A stretch of 64,000 bases of DNA from Streptococcus alactolyticus (GTDB lineage: Bacteria; Bacillota; Bacilli; Lactobacillales; Streptococcaceae). This document shows, in pieces, positions 47,286 through 57,527 of this stretch. The first letter of the stretch is position 1. Each line of letters opens with the position of its first letter. The stretch spans positions 1 to 64,000 of the forward strand of contig NZ_JAAXMT010000010.1 in the NCBI RefSeq assembly GCF_012277075.1. The letters are read 5' to 3'. The translations under genes and the position numbers were made by a program. Below the pieces are notes generated by a model, which was not told the origin of the DNA, did no database searches, and worked only from the letters and a program-made list of their open reading frames with translations.

Positions 47286-48686
47286 CTAATCTTTTTGCTG
47301 AGCTAAGCATTGTTTGGCTTGGTCAATTTGCCACTGTACTTGGTCAAAGCCTGTACCACCAAGCGAATGACGGCGTTTGACAGCCGTGTGAGAAGCCAAC
47401 GTATCGTAAATATCCGCCTCAATCAAGTCAGAAATAGTTTGGTAACGCTCCAGCGGCACATCTTGCAAATAACAACCTGCCTTGGTGCATTCCAAGACTA
47501 ACTTGCCGACGATTTCGTGGGCTTGACGGAACGGTAGACCCTTGCTAGCTAGATAATCGGCTAACTCTGTTGCATTTGAAAAATCTTTCTCTGTTGACTC
47601 AGCCATGTGCTCTTTATTAATCGTCATGGTTTTGAGCATTCCTGCCAAAATATCAATGGCCACCGTAATGGTTTCCACCGTATCAAACATACCCTCCTTG
47701 TCCTCTTGCAAGTCTTTATTGTAAGCCAGCGGCAAAGATTTCATCACGGTCAATAACCCAATCAAATTGCCATAAACACGCCCTGATTTTCCACGAATCA
47801 ACTCGGCCATATCAGGGTTTTTCTTTTGCGGCATAATAGATGACCCTGTTGAAAACGTATCTGATAGGATGATAAACTGAAATTCATTTGAACACCAGTT
47901 GATGATTTCTTCACACATACGGCTCATGTGCATCATCAACATCGAACTATTGGCCAAAAATTCCAAGATAAAATCACGGTCAGATACAGCGTCCAAGGAA
48001 TTGCTATAAGGTTTGGCAAATCCCATCAAATCCGCTGTCATGTTACGGTCAATAGGGAAAGTCGTTCCCGCCAAGGCTGCCGCACCAAGAGGAGAGAGGT
48101 CTGTATGTTTCACGTTAAACACAAAACGTTCGCTGTCACGCGTGAACATATTATAATAAGCCATCAAGTGATGCCCAAATGAAATAGGCTGAGCGTGTTG
48201 CAGGTGGGTATAACCTGGCATGATGGTGTAAACGTGCTCTTGTGCCAAATCCACCAAGGTTTCCCGCAAATGAGCCAACTTACCAATCACCTCATCCAAT
48301 TTTGCCTTCAAATACAGGTGCATATCCGTTGCCACTTGGTCATTACGCGAACGTGCCGTGTGCAATTTACCCGCCACAGGACCAATTTTAGCAGTCAAAA
48401 GGCTTTCCATATTCATGTGGATATCCTCATTTGACACGTCAAAAGTTATCTGGCCTGCCTTGTATTCTGCTAAAAGTTCTTCCAAACCTGCCTTGATTTG
48501 ATCAGCCTCGTCTTTAGTGATAATACCTGTTTCACCCAGCATAGTCACATGGGCAATTGACCCTTTCAAATCAAATTCTGCCATTTTTTGGTCAAAAGAA
48601 ATGGATGCTCCAAATTCCTCAACCCATTTTTCAAGACCAGCCTCAAAACGCCCGCCCCATAATTTATGATTGTCATTCTTATTCAT
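47286..48686 (-). CDS. argH: argininosuccinate lyase
   Basis: Last step of arginine synthesis, splitting argininosuccinate into arginine and fumarate. The fumarase/aspartase signature [12 protein letters not shown] (about 280-291) holds the catalytic Ser. [13 protein letters not shown] and [14 protein letters not shown] are conserved. The 466-aa protein is of normal length. It follows argG across a 278-base structured leader with a terminator just before argH. Confidence 0.97.
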   Translation of the reverse strand: MNKNDNHKLWGGRFEAGLEKWVEEFGASISFDQKMAEFDLKGSIAHVTMLGETGIITKDEADQIKAGLEELLAEYKAGQITFDVSNEDIHMNMESLLTAKIGPVAGKLHTARSRNDQVATDMHLYLKAKLDEVIGKLAHLRETLVDLAQEHVYTIMPGYTHLQHAQPISFGHHLMAYYNMFTRDSERFVFNVKHTDLSPLGAAALAGTTFPIDRNMTADLMGFAKPYSNSLDAVSDRDFILEFLANSSMLMMHMSRMCEEIINWCSNEFQFIILSDTFSTGSSIMPQKKNPDMAELIRGKSGRVYGNLIGLLTVMKSLPLAYNKDLQEDKEGMFDTVETITVAIDILAGMLKTMTINKEHMAESTEKDFSNATELADYLASKGLPFRQAHEIVGKLVLECTKAGCYLQDVPLERYQTISDLIEADIYDTLASHTAVKRRHSLGGTGFDQVQWQIDQAKQCLAQQKD

Positions 48687-48743
48687 AATCGTTTCCTTTT
48701 CCTAAAAGCAATCACGATTTCGTGTTGGTATTGTTATTAAAAA

Positions 48744-48761
48744 AGCTAGATTGCTCTAGCT
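48744..48761 (-). terminator. terminator just upstream of argH
   Basis: AGCTAGA / TCTAGCT hairpin followed by T6 on minus, about 57 bases before the argH ATG. It could end the argG transcript, end a small RNA or attenuate argH. Confidence 0.75.
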
Positions 48762-48964
48762 ATTTCACCTCACGGGGTGCTGGGCTTAAAGGCATCTCGC
48801 TGGATGGCCTTATTTAAGTTCGATGCCACTCTCTGTTGGCACTTGCGAATGAAAGTTATAAGAAAAGAGGTTCAGATAGGGCTCCCTGTCCCTTTTTATC
48901 TGAAGCTTGATGGATAAGCTTGTTGTCTCCTAAGCCTAAACAGTATCCCACCAATTTTCTTGTC
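48762..48964 (-). ncRNA. structured argG-argH intergenic RNA
   Basis: On minus, a series of hairpins covers nearly the whole interval: AAGCTT/AAGCTT, TTCAGATA...TATCTGAA enclosing GGG/CCC, TGCCA/TGGCA, AAGGCCATC/GATGCCTT and CACC/GGTG, then the terminator. This is unlike ordinary spacer DNA. No T-box (no AGGGTGG-type element) or other known riboswitch recognised. Could be a leader of argH or a free small RNA. Confidence 0.5.
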
Positions 48965-50155
48965 TTATTGGTTGTTGACTTGTGAATTGACTTGGGTGGG
49001 TAGTCCCCAAAGTTTGATGAAACCTACGGCTGCGTCTTGGTCAAAGCTATCGGCTGATGTATAAGTTGCCAAGTTTTCATCGTAAAGTGAATTTGGTGAT
49101 TGACGTGCCACCACTTGGGCGTGGCCTTTGTATAATTTCACTTTCGCAATACCATTTACCACTTTTTGCGTTTCTTTGATGTAGGCAATAATGGCTTGGG
49201 TTGCTGGGCTAAACCAAAGGGCATTGTAAATCAAATTTGACAATTCATTTTCAAGAATGGGTTTGAAATGTGATACTTCACGCACCAAGGTCAAATCTTC
49301 GATTTCTTTGTGGGCAGTCAAAAGTGTGATAGCTCCAGGACATTCGTAGATTTCACGCGATTTGATACCAACCAAACGGTTTTCCACGTGGTCAATACGT
49401 CCAACACCGTGTTTTCCAGCAATCGTGTTCAATGCTTGGATAAGGTCTGTCAATTTCATGGCTTCGCCGTTTAGGGCAACGGGTTTTCCTGCTTTAAATT
49501 CAATATCCACAAATTCTGGTGTGTCAGGTGCTTCTTCTGGTGACGTTGTAATGCCAAAGGCGTCTTCTGGAGCTTGATTCCAAGGATTTTCAAGAACACC
49601 GCATTCATTGGCACGACCCCAAAGGTTTTGGTCAACAGAATAAGGATTGTCAAGGTCAGCTGGAACTGGAACGCCGTTTGCTTTAGCGTACTCAATTTCT
49701 TCCTCACGTGACCATTTCCACTCACGCACTGGCGCAATCACTTTTAGACTTGGGTCCAGCGCAGCAATGGCCACTTCAAAACGCACTTGGTCATTTCCCT
49801 TACCTGTACAACCGTGGGCAATAGTTGTTGCGCCCGTTTCGTGGGCGATTTCCACCAATTTTTTAGAAATAACTGGACGGCTAAGGGCTGATACCAAAGG
49901 GTATTTTTGCTCGTAGTAAGCATGAGCTTGCAAGGCTGGGAGAACATACTCCTCAGCAAACTCATCCTTAACATCAAGGACATAAGACTCAATCGCTCCG
50001 ACCTTAAGTGCCTTATCATGAATAAAGTCAAGGTCTTTGCCCTCACCAACATCCATACAAACCGCAATCACATCATAATCTTTTTTAAGCCAAGTAATCG
50101 CAACTGATGTATCCAAACCGCCTGAGTAGGCTAAAATCACTTTTTCTTTTTCCAT
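48965..50155 (-). CDS. argG: argininosuccinate synthase
   Basis: Joins citrulline and aspartate with ATP in arginine synthesis. The ATP-binding PP-loop AYSGGLDTS is at residues 9-17. [14 protein letters not shown] and the SREEEIEYA region are present. I chose ATG 50155 (396 aa), preceded by AGAGAGAAG; the longer frame to 50218 covers the promoter and the ArgR-like palindrome. Forms the argG-argH unit. Confidence 0.97.
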   Translation of the reverse strand: MEKEKVILAYSGGLDTSVAITWLKKDYDVIAVCMDVGEGKDLDFIHDKALKVGAIESYVLDVKDEFAEEYVLPALQAHAYYEQKYPLVSALSRPVISKKLVEIAHETGATTIAHGCTGKGNDQVRFEVAIAALDPSLKVIAPVREWKWSREEEIEYAKANGVPVPADLDNPYSVDQNLWGRANECGVLENPWNQAPEDAFGITTSPEEAPDTPEFVDIEFKAGKPVALNGEAMKLTDLIQALNTIAGKHGVGRIDHVENRLVGIKSREIYECPGAITLLTAHKEIEDLTLVREVSHFKPILENELSNLIYNALWFSPATQAIIAYIKETQKVVNGIAKVKLYKGHAQVVARQSPNSLYDENLATYTSADSFDQDAAVGFIKLWGLPTQVNSQVNNQ

Positions 50156-50198
50156 AGAACTTCTCTCTTTTCTTATAGTTTTCGTCTTTATTAATTTT

Positions 50199-50218
50199 AT
50201 GTGCATAATTATACACAT
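50199..50218. promoter_or_regulatory. ArgR/AhrC-like operator
   Basis: 20-bp near-perfect palindrome ATGTGCATAATTATACACAT, 44 bases upstream of the argG start. Size, AT-rich centre and position fit an ARG box bound by ArgR/AhrC-type repressors. Confidence 0.6.
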
Positions 50219-50363
50219 GTAAAATCATATTGTCAATAGAAATTTGAATATTTTTTCAAAAAATATCCCGTTTTTTATCTTTTATAAGTGTTATACGGTA
50301 TATATACAAAAATCATCTTATTTTATACAAGAAATACAGAGCAAGTATTCTGGCATAAAAAAT

Positions 50364-50389
50364 AACCTACCACAAATTGTGATAGGTTA
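50364..50389 (-). terminator. NUDIX gene terminator
   Basis: AACCTAcCACAA / TTGTGaTAGGTT stem, followed on minus by a T run, 7 bases past the stop. Confidence 0.8.
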
Positions 50390-50395
50390 GGTCAT

Positions 50396-50977
50396 TTAAT
50401 GACTCTGCAATCTTAAATCCTCAATTTTTTGGGCTATTTTCTGATAGCCTGTCATCTGTTTAAAAGCATCCCATTCAATCCACTCAAATGAACTAGACTC
50501 TTTCTCATCTATGATAACCTGAGTATCCTTGCTCGATAAAAATAGGTATTGGCAATCATAGTGGTAATGACTTTTTTCATTTTTTAATGTATTTTCTGGA
50601 ATTTTATGAATAGAGATGTGGAATGGAACAAGCGGATTGAGCGGATTTACACATTTATAGACTAAGTTTTCCGCATCAATCTGAGTTTCTTCAACCAACT
50701 CTCTTTTGGCAGCCATTAGAGGATTTTGGTCAGAAGGTTCAATGTGACCTCCTGGTTGCAGGTATCTCTTTAGAATATTATGGTGAAGCATCAAAACCCT
50801 GTTATCTTGCTCTGATACGACAAATGTAGAAGCTGTAAAATGCCCTCTAAAGTTCTTTCTATTCGTCAATTCACTATCTGTTTCAGTAGCTACCTGACTT
50901 AAAAGATTGTCACAAGCAGACTGCTCATCAGGGTTATTCAAAAGGTATTCTGCCAATAACTCCTGATATTGCCCCAT
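50396..50977 (-). CDS. NUDIX hydrolase
   Basis: 193-aa protein. The Nudix box reads G-x5-E-x7-REL-V-EET-x-I in the stretch from GGHIEPSD to REVEETQ-like KRELVEETQID (about 90-120). The family hydrolyses nucleoside diphosphates linked to another moiety; substrate unknown. Start ATG 50977 has AAGGAG seven bases upstream. It follows gltX closely on the same strand and has its own terminator. Confidence 0.88.
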   Translation of the reverse strand: MGQYQELLAEYLLNNPDEQSACDNLLSQVATETDSELTNRKNFRGHFTASTFVVSEQDNRVLMLHHNILKRYLQPGGHIEPSDQNPLMAAKRELVEETQIDAENLVYKCVNPLNPLVPFHISIHKIPENTLKNEKSHYHYDCQYLFLSSKDTQVIIDEKESSSFEWIEWDAFKQMTGYQKIAQKIEDLRLQSH

Positions 50978-51011
50978 CCCCAATCTCCTTCCCATTTTGC
51001 CTCGTCACTCA

Positions 51012-52469
51012 TTATGACAGGCTTTTAAGCATGTTATCGATGTGTTCGATTGATTTTTCACGACCAAGAAGGTAGATGGTATCTGGAAGTTCTGGACCGT
51101 GCATTTCACCTGAAACGGCGATACGGATTGGCATGAAGAGGTTTTTACCTTTGATGCCTGTTTCTTTTTGAACGGCTTTGATTTGTGGGAAGATGTTTTC
51201 AGATTTGAAATCTTCATCACTCATCGCTTCTAATTTTGCTTTGAAGGCTTCAAGAACGGTTGGTACAGTTTCACCAGCCATGAATTCTTTTTCAGCATCA
51301 GTTAATTCTGGGAAATCTTCAAAGAACAAGTCTGTCAATGGAACGATTTCGTCCACAGATTTCATTTGTGGTTTGTAAAGTTCCACTAATTTTTCAGCCT
51401 TGTCTGTCAAACGACCAGCTTTTTCCAAGAATGGTTTTGCCATCGCAAAAATGGTATCAAAATCAGCATTCTTGATGTATTCGTTGCTCATCCAATCCAT
51501 TTTCTTTTGGTCAAAGGCAGCTGGAGATTTGCTCAACCGATGTTCGTCAAAGAGTTTAATCAATTCTTCACGTGAGAAGATTTCATCCTCACCACCTGGG
51601 TTCCAACCAAGAAGAGCAATGAAGTTAAAGACAGCTTCTGGCATATAGCCTTTTTTGCGGTAATCTTCGATAAATTGAAGCGTGTTGGTGTCACGTTTTG
51701 ATAGTTTTTTACCTGTTTCAGAGTTGATAATCAAAGTCATGTGACCAAACTCAGGTGCTTCCCAACCAAGGGCTTCATAAACCATCAATTGTTTTGGTGT
51801 ATTGGCAATGTGGTCATCTCCACGGATAACGTGTGAAATCTCCATTAAGTGGTCGTCAATGACAACGGCAAAGTTGTAAGTTGGATAACCATCTTTTTTC
51901 TGGATAACCCAGTCACCACCGATGTTGCCACCTTCAAATTCAATCTCGCCTTTAACGATATCATTCCATTTGTAGATACCTGATTCGTTGACAGCCAAGC
52001 GAACCGTTGGAACGATGCCTTTTGCTTCACGTTCAGCAATGTAGGCTGCTTTTTCATCCTCAGACATACCAAGAAATTCGTTAATGTAGCGTGGTGTTTC
52101 ACCAGCAACTTCTTGGCGTTCACGTTCAGCAGCTAATTCTTCTTCTGTAACGTATGATTTATAAGCTTTACCTTCTGCCAACAATTGGTCGATGTATTTT
52201 TGGTAAATATCCAAACGTTCTGATTGGCGGTATTTGTCATGAGTTTCTGGGCTTTCGTCCCAATCCATTCCCAACCATTTGAGGTTTTCCAATTGTGAAC
52301 GTTCACCGTCTTCGACATGGCGTTTACGGTCAGTATCTTCGATACGGATAATAAAATCACCACCATGGTGACGAGCGTAAAGGTAATTAAAGAGCGCAGT
52401 TCGCGCATTTCCGATGTGTAAAAGTCCCGTTGGACTTGGTGCGTAACGCACACGAATCTTCTTAGGCAT
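51012..52469 (-). CDS. gltX: glutamyl-tRNA synthetase
   Basis: Class I synthetase charging tRNA-Glu (and usually tRNA-Gln, then amidated by GatCAB, in streptococci). The HIGH-type motif [11 protein letters not shown] is at residues 11-21 and KLSKR is near 253. The protein is 485 aa. The start MPKKIRV at 52469 is preceded by AGGAG; an ATG two codons earlier overlaps the spacing. Confidence 0.97.
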   Translation of the reverse strand: MPKKIRVRYAPSPTGLLHIGNARTALFNYLYARHHGGDFIIRIEDTDRKRHVEDGERSQLENLKWLGMDWDESPETHDKYRQSERLDIYQKYIDQLLAEGKAYKSYVTEEELAAERERQEVAGETPRYINEFLGMSEDEKAAYIAEREAKGIVPTVRLAVNESGIYKWNDIVKGEIEFEGGNIGGDWVIQKKDGYPTYNFAVVIDDHLMEISHVIRGDDHIANTPKQLMVYEALGWEAPEFGHMTLIINSETGKKLSKRDTNTLQFIEDYRKKGYMPEAVFNFIALLGWNPGGEDEIFSREELIKLFDEHRLSKSPAAFDQKKMDWMSNEYIKNADFDTIFAMAKPFLEKAGRLTDKAEKLVELYKPQMKSVDEIVPLTDLFFEDFPELTDAEKEFMAGETVPTVLEAFKAKLEAMSDEDFKSENIFPQIKAVQKETGIKGKNLFMPIRIAVSGEMHGPELPDTIYLLGREKSIEHIDNMLKSLS

Positions 52470-52590
52470 TGTCATCTCCTATTACATTTCAATCATTCCT
52501 ATTATAGCACAATCTTGAGTCTTGGAACAAAAAATTCAGCTGAAATCAGCTGAATTCCTTCCTATATCCAAGATTTAGAACAATTGAACT

Positions 52591-53088
52591 TTAACTTGAT
52601 GCTGAACTAGCTGCACTTGACTCTTTTTCCTTGATATAATCAATAGCAATAACCAAAGAAATGACAAGGTCAGACAAAGAATCATCAGCAATTTCCACTC
52701 GATAAGTTGAAGGAAATTTAAACCATTCTTGATGAATCTTAGCCACCTCACGTCCTTGGTTAAGAAGGCTAAATGTCATATTCCAAATATCCCCAGCTAC
52801 TTCTAAACCAAAATCAGAAATATCATACTTAGCTTTCAACAGTGAAAAACGTTTTTGAATCGTGATTTCCTTACCATCCGCAAAAGTCACCATAAATTTC
52901 TGGAAAGGAAAACTAAACTGCTGCTTAATATGACTGACAGTCTTTCTTTGTCCATCAAAAATAGTAAATTCCTTAAATAGTTTCAGAAAAGAACCTTGAA
53001 CCTGATAAGCCAAACGACTATCCTCATCAAAGATGTCAAACTTGCCAGCTAGCGACCAGAATTTTTGGCTGATTTCAAATTTTCGCAT
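52591..53088 (-). CDS. LURP-one-related (tubby-like) protein
   Basis: 165 aa, resembling the YxjI/LURP-one family with a tubby-type beta barrel. Typical are KFDIFDEDSRLAYQVQGSF, the repeated beta strands of the central part and the C-terminal hydrophobic helix LSDLVISLVIAIDYI. The family is thought to bind phospholipid or act as a membrane-tethered scaffold. The Ser/Ala-rich tail is unusual. It stands alone between gltX and an aldo/keto reductase gene. Confidence 0.8.
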   Translation of the reverse strand: MRKFEISQKFWSLAGKFDIFDEDSRLAYQVQGSFLKLFKEFTIFDGQRKTVSHIKQQFSFPFQKFMVTFADGKEITIQKRFSLLKAKYDISDFGLEVAGDIWNMTFSLLNQGREVAKIHQEWFKFPSTYRVEIADDSLSDLVISLVIAIDYIKEKESSAASSASS

Positions 53089-53126
53089 AAACTTCTCCCA
53101 ATTTACTCAAAACCCTAAAGGCATTT

Positions 53127-54053
53127 TTATGGCAAATCATTGCCCGCAGCCAAGTAGATTTCATACCATTCTTTTCGCGTTAACTGGATTTCTGCCGCCT
53201 TAGCTGCTTCAGCAACACGAGCTTTTTTGGTTGTTCCAATCACAGCTTGCATTTTTGCTGGATATCGCAACACCCAAGCAATAGCAACCGCTGACGGGCT
53301 GACATGATATTTTTCAGCCAAACGGTTTAAAACGTGATTTAACTCAGGGTATTTCTCAGAACCCAAGAAAACACCGCCAAAATAATCAAACTGAAGTACT
53401 GACCAAGCTTGAATCACCACATCATGCAAGCGACAATATTCAAAAATACTGCTGTCGCGAACAATCCCAGCCTCTTGTTTCATATTGACATGAAAACCAG
53501 CGTCAAAACTAGGGGTAAAGGCTGCACTCAGTTGCAATTGATTAGCCACCAAAGGTTGGTTAACATCTTTTTGAATCAATGCCATCATCATCGGATTTTG
53601 ATTGGAGACACCAAAATCGATAACTTTTCCCTGTGACTTCAACAAATCAAAAGCTTCCGCAATTTCTGCAGGCTCCATAAGCGCATCTGGACGATGAAGT
53701 AACAAAGAATCAGTGTAATCAACATTAAGACGCTCTAAAATGCCATCCACAGCTTCTAAAATATGCTCTTTTGAAAAATCAAAATAAGTAAATTCTTCCA
53801 TGCGGATACCACATTTTGATTGAATCCACATCTTCTCACGCAAGTCAGGACGACGTTTCAACACCTCTCCTAAAATCTGTTCACATTTTCCATGACCATA
53901 ACAATCAGCAATATCAAAGGCATTAATTCCAACCTCCAGAGCAGACTCAATCAAGTCTTCAACTTGATCAACCGTCATTTCTGAAATGCGCATTAATCCC
54001 AAAACAACTTCTGAAACTTCCTTTTGGCGCTCGCCAAATTTGATATATCTCAT
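53127..54053 (-). CDS. aldo/keto reductase
   Basis: 308-aa NADPH-dependent oxidoreductase of the AKR superfamily. The catalytic tetrad is visible in GINAFDIADCYGHGKCE (Asp, Tyr), IQSKCG (Lys) and LLLHRPD (His). The cofactor segment VIGTTKKARVAEA lies near the C-terminus. Start ATG 54053 follows AAGGAGAG. It begins 27 bases after the carbonic anhydrase gene and is likely cotranscribed. Substrate unknown; resembles YdhF-type members. Confidence 0.9.
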   Translation of the reverse strand: MRYIKFGERQKEVSEVVLGLMRISEMTVDQVEDLIESALEVGINAFDIADCYGHGKCEQILGEVLKRRPDLREKMWIQSKCGIRMEEFTYFDFSKEHILEAVDGILERLNVDYTDSLLLHRPDALMEPAEIAEAFDLLKSQGKVIDFGVSNQNPMMMALIQKDVNQPLVANQLQLSAAFTPSFDAGFHVNMKQEAGIVRDSSIFEYCRLHDVVIQAWSVLQFDYFGGVFLGSEKYPELNHVLNRLAEKYHVSPSAVAIAWVLRYPAKMQAVIGTTKKARVAEAAKAAEIQLTRKEWYEIYLAAGNDLP

Positions 54054-54080
54054 TTTCTCTCCTTTTTCAAAATCAAACAC

Positions 54081-54578
54081 CTAGAGTGTTACTTCACTGA
54101 TGCGACCAGTATTCACATCATAAACAGCACCAGAAATCACAATATCATCAGGAATCAACGGCGACTCGCGCAGCTTTCTAACATCCTCACGGACACTTTC
54201 TTCAACATCAGAAAATGGCAGAAAATCTTTTCCATGAACTGACACACCTAAATCACGCTCTAACTGCGCTGCAAAAGCTTCATTTGTAAAACTTTGTGCC
54301 CCACAATCTGTGTGATGAAGAACTACAATTTCACGTGTCCCCAATTGTTGCTGAGAAATCACCAAAGAACGAATCACATCATCCGTCACGCGCCCACCTG
54401 CATTTCGCAAAATATGAGCATCACCAAGCGCCAAACCAAGTGCTTGAGCCACGTGCAAACGCGAATCCATACAGGTCACAATCGCAACCTGGGTTTTCGG
54501 TTTTTGTGGCAAATGCTCCGTTCCATGCAAATCCGCATAGGCTTGATTGGTTTTCAAAAAATTATCAAAATAAGACAT
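54081..54578 (-). CDS. beta-carbonic anhydrase
   Basis: 165-aa zinc enzyme interconverting CO2 and bicarbonate. Zinc ligands are C36, H89 and C92, with the catalytic pair D38 and R40 (CMDSR; HTDCG). It is of the short beta class common in streptococci, where it supports growth in ambient CO2. First gene of a two-gene unit with the aldo/keto reductase. Confidence 0.92.
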   Translation of the reverse strand: MSYFDNFLKTNQAYADLHGTEHLPQKPKTQVAIVTCMDSRLHVAQALGLALGDAHILRNAGGRVTDDVIRSLVISQQQLGTREIVVLHHTDCGAQSFTNEAFAAQLERDLGVSVHGKDFLPFSDVEESVREDVRKLRESPLIPDDIVISGAVYDVNTGRISEVTL

Positions 54579-54702
54579 CCAAATTCCTCCTTGGTCTGAT
54601 GACGTCTAAAGTTTTTCTCATCTTATCATTTTTCGCCCCTCTTGTCGCCTAAAACGCTTTACATAAACGAAAAATCCAAGACGATTACCTTGGCTTTTCA
54701 AA

Positions 54703-56073
54703 CTATGCAAAGACTTTTTTGAGCACATCACCGACCGTTGTCACGCCGATGACTTGGATAGTGTCTGGAATGTCAATTCCTGAAAGGGAATTTTTAGGAG
54801 CGTAAACCTTGGTAAATCCGAGTTTTGCGGCTTCATTGATCCGTTGCTCGATGCGTGTGACACGGCGAATTTCACCCGTCAAGCCAATCTCACCGATAAA
54901 GGCTTCTTGAGGATTGGTTGGTTGTTCCTTGTAACTTGAGGCAATCGCAACCGCGACCGCCAAATCAATAGCAGGCTCGTCCAACTTGACGCCACCAGCT
55001 GATTTAAGATAGGCATCTTGATTTTGCAAAAGCAGACCACAACGTTTTTCCAGCACCGCCATAATCAAGCTCACACGGTTAAAATCAAGCCCTGTTGTCG
55101 TGCGTTTGGCATTGCCAAAAACAGTCGGTGTAACCAAGGCTTGCACTTCCGCCAAAATGGGACGGCTGCCTTCCATGGTGACCACGATAGCCGAACCAGT
55201 CGCTCCGTCCAAGCGTTCCTCGAGGAAAACTTGGCTTGGATTGAGTACCTCAACCAGACCGCCTGACTGCATTTCAAAAATGCCGATTTCATTGGTGGAA
55301 CCAAAACGGTTTTTCACAGCCCGCAAAATACGGAAAGTATGGTGACGTTCCCCTTCAAAATACAAAACCGTATCCACCATATGCTCCAACATACGAGGAC
55401 CGGCCAGCTGTCCTTCCTTAGTCACATGGCCCACGATAAAGGTGGCAATGTTGTTGGTCTTAGCCAATTGCATGAGTTCTGCTGTTACTTCACGCACCTG
55501 CGACACCGAGCCTTGCACCCCCGAAATATCAGGACTCATGATGGTTTGAATGGAATCAATCACCAAGAAATCAGGCTGAATCTGCTCAATCTGTGCGCGA
55601 ATAGCCTGCATATTGGTTTCGGCGTAGAGGTAAAAGGCATTGTCACTATCGCCCAAACGCTCCGAACGCAATTTAATCTGCTCGGCAGATTCTTCCCCAG
55701 AAACGTAGAGCACAGTGCCCTTATCAGCCAATTGAATAGACACCTGCAACAGAAGCGTTGATTTTCCGATACCAGGGTCCCCACCAATCAGCACCAAACT
55801 TCCTGGCACGACACCACCACCAAGCACACGGTTAAACTCCTCCATCTCCGTCTTGGTTCTAGCATAATGAATCGAGCTCACGTCTTTTAGCTTGGTCGGT
55901 TTACTCTTTTCACCCGTCAAACTGACACGCGCATTTTTAACCTCTTGGACTTCTACCTCTTCGACAAATGAGGTCCAAGCACCACAGTTGGGACAACGCC
56001 CCAAATATTTTGGAGAGTGATAGCCACACTCCTGACAAATAAACGTTGTTTTTTTCTTAGCGATAAGGCACAC
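54703..56073 (-). CDS. radA: DNA repair protein RadA
   Basis: RecA-like helicase for branch migration and natural transformation. An N-terminal zinc finger (CQECG...CPNCGAW) is followed by the ATPase domain with Walker [11 protein letters not shown], the RadA motif KNRFGS and a C-terminal Lon-like domain. About 456 aa. The start is uncertain: the only standard codon is GTG (56071-56073), which abuts AAGGAGG with no spacer. The homologous start falls at IAKKKTTF, where the codon is ATC. It follows dut by 26 bases. Confidence 0.93.
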   Translation of the reverse strand: MCLIAKKKTTFICQECGYHSPKYLGRCPNCGAWTSFVEEVEVQEVKNARVSLTGEKSKPTKLKDVSSIHYARTKTEMEEFNRVLGGGVVPGSLVLIGGDPGIGKSTLLLQVSIQLADKGTVLYVSGEESAEQIKLRSERLGDSDNAFYLYAETNMQAIRAQIEQIQPDFLVIDSIQTIMSPDISGVQGSVSQVREVTAELMQLAKTNNIATFIVGHVTKEGQLAGPRMLEHMVDTVLYFEGERHHTFRILRAVKNRFGSTNEIGIFEMQSGGLVEVLNPSQVFLEERLDGATGSAIVVTMEGSRPILAEVQALVTPTVFGNAKRTTTGLDFNRVSLIMAVLEKRCGLLLQNQDAYLKSAGGVKLDEPAIDLAVAVAIASSYKEQPTNPQEAFIGEIGLTGEIRRVTRIEQRINEAAKLGFTKVYAPKNSLSGIDIPDTIQVIGVTTVGDVLKKVFA

Positions 56074-56099
56074 CCTCCTTCTCTTTTGACACGACTAAC

Positions 56100-56546
56100 T
56101 TATTTCCCAGTTGACCCAAAACCACCTGTACGCACGCCGTCTGCTTCATCACCGTCAGCAACCAAGAAAGGCATGAACACCCCTTGAACAATGCGTTCGC
56201 CAGCTTCAACCACAACAGGTTCATCAGTGATATTTTGCATTTGGGCAAAAATGTGACCTTCATTAGCAGGATTGCCATAATAATCCCCGTCAATGACCCC
56301 AACAGAGTTAATCAAAACCAAGCCTTTTTTACGTGGATTTGACGAACGGTCATAGAGGTAAAGCACTTCACCTGCCTGCATATAAGCCTTGACACCTGTT
56401 GGCACCAACTTGATTTCACCTGGGGCAATTTCTGTTGTCACGGCTGCTTTCAAATCATAACCCGCCGCATAGGCTGTTTCTCGTTTTGGCAATAAGTTGC
56501 TATTCGTAAATGACGAAACCAACTCAAACCCTCTCACTTTACTCAT
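56100..56546 (-). CDS. dut: dUTP diphosphatase
   Basis: 148-aa trimeric dUTPase that removes dUTP and supplies dUMP. Motifs are AAGYDLKAA (I), DRSSNPRKKGL (II), INSVGVIDGDYYG (III), AGERIVQGVF (IV) and the C-terminal GGFGSTGK (V). It lies between queH and radA in one direction, the usual dut-radA pairing. Confidence 0.95.
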   Translation of the reverse strand: MSKVRGFELVSSFTNSNLLPKRETAYAAGYDLKAAVTTEIAPGEIKLVPTGVKAYMQAGEVLYLYDRSSNPRKKGLVLINSVGVIDGDYYGNPANEGHIFAQMQNITDEPVVVEAGERIVQGVFMPFLVADGDEADGVRTGGFGSTGK

Positions 56547-56560
56547 GTTATTATTCCTTT

Positions 56561-57328
56561 CTAAATTTCCTTGCCTTCATAGGTAAAACGAATGTGGGGA
56601 AAGCTTTTCTCGGCGTCTTTTCCTTCCATGAAAACTTTGGCGTCCTTAGTTATTTGAGCAAAATCAATGCCTTGTTGCTTCGCCGCAAAAACACAGCCAC
56701 AGTAGCATTGACGGTAGATATCATACTCATCGCACATTTCAACCGAACGACGGTAGCCATTATTTTTTTTGAAATCACTTGGCAAATACTTAGTAGCATA
56801 AACTTTTTGCACGTCAATGCCCACGCTATTGATGAGCTGCGAATTTTTATGCGGACTAATGGTCAAGGCACTGGCAAAATAGTCAAAACCAAGCTCCACA
56901 GCCATTTGAGCTGTTTTATCCAAACGGTAATCAAAGCAAACCTTGCAACGGTCGCCACCCTCAGGCTCTTCTTCCAAACCACGCACCTTTTGGAAATACT
57001 CTGAGGGCTCATAAGGTGCCTCGATAAATTGTACCTGATTGCCCGTTCTTTCGTTAAAATCCGACACAAATTGCTGAACAACGTAGGCCCTGCGATGGTA
57101 TTCCACCTTAGGATGAATATTGGAATTGGCAAAATAAACCGTCAAATCTGCATACTGCGTCAAGTACTCCAAGGTATATGTCGAACACGGCGCACAACAA
57201 ACGTGAACAAGAATGCGAGGTCGCACCTCTTCTTTCAGCCATTGTTTGGTCATTTGTTGCATGACACGGTCATAGTTGATTTTTTGATTGGGATTCATTT
57301 TAGATAAAATCTCTTCTAAATCAATCAC
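56561..57328 (-). CDS. queH: epoxyqueuosine reductase QueH
   Basis: 255-aa iron-sulphur enzyme (formerly DUF208) that reduces epoxyqueuosine to queuosine in tRNA, replacing QueG. Cys motifs: HVCCAPCS (C44, C45, C48), CKVCFDYR and RQCYCGCVF. The start is GTG 57328, with AAAGGAAG upstream; earlier codons are non-homologous and overlap the promoter. It is upstream of dut-radA. Confidence 0.9.
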   Translation of the reverse strand: MIDLEEILSKMNPNQKINYDRVMQQMTKQWLKEEVRPRILVHVCCAPCSTYTLEYLTQYADLTVYFANSNIHPKVEYHRRAYVVQQFVSDFNERTGNQVQFIEAPYEPSEYFQKVRGLEEEPEGGDRCKVCFDYRLDKTAQMAVELGFDYFASALTISPHKNSQLINSVGIDVQKVYATKYLPSDFKKNNGYRRSVEMCDEYDIYRQCYCGCVFAAKQQGIDFAQITKDAKVFMEGKDAEKSFPHIRFTYEGKEI

Positions 57329-57527
57329 AATTGTCTTCCTTTCCTCGTCATTTCTAAAAGTCCTTCCATTATACCATAACTCCCAGCACATGACAGACGG
57401 ATAACCTTTCCAAACAAGACTTAAGCCCCCTCATTTTTCGAAAGCCGTTACAAATAATGAAGACAAACAAGGTTTTCTTGTGATATAATGGAGGTTGTAA
57501 TCTGGCTCGTTTAAGAGAGGAGAAAAA

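Noticed and set aside
48744-48964. T-box riboswitch before argH
   Set aside because: No recognisable AGGGTGG-type antiterminator bulge or Stem I motifs, although a terminator is present.
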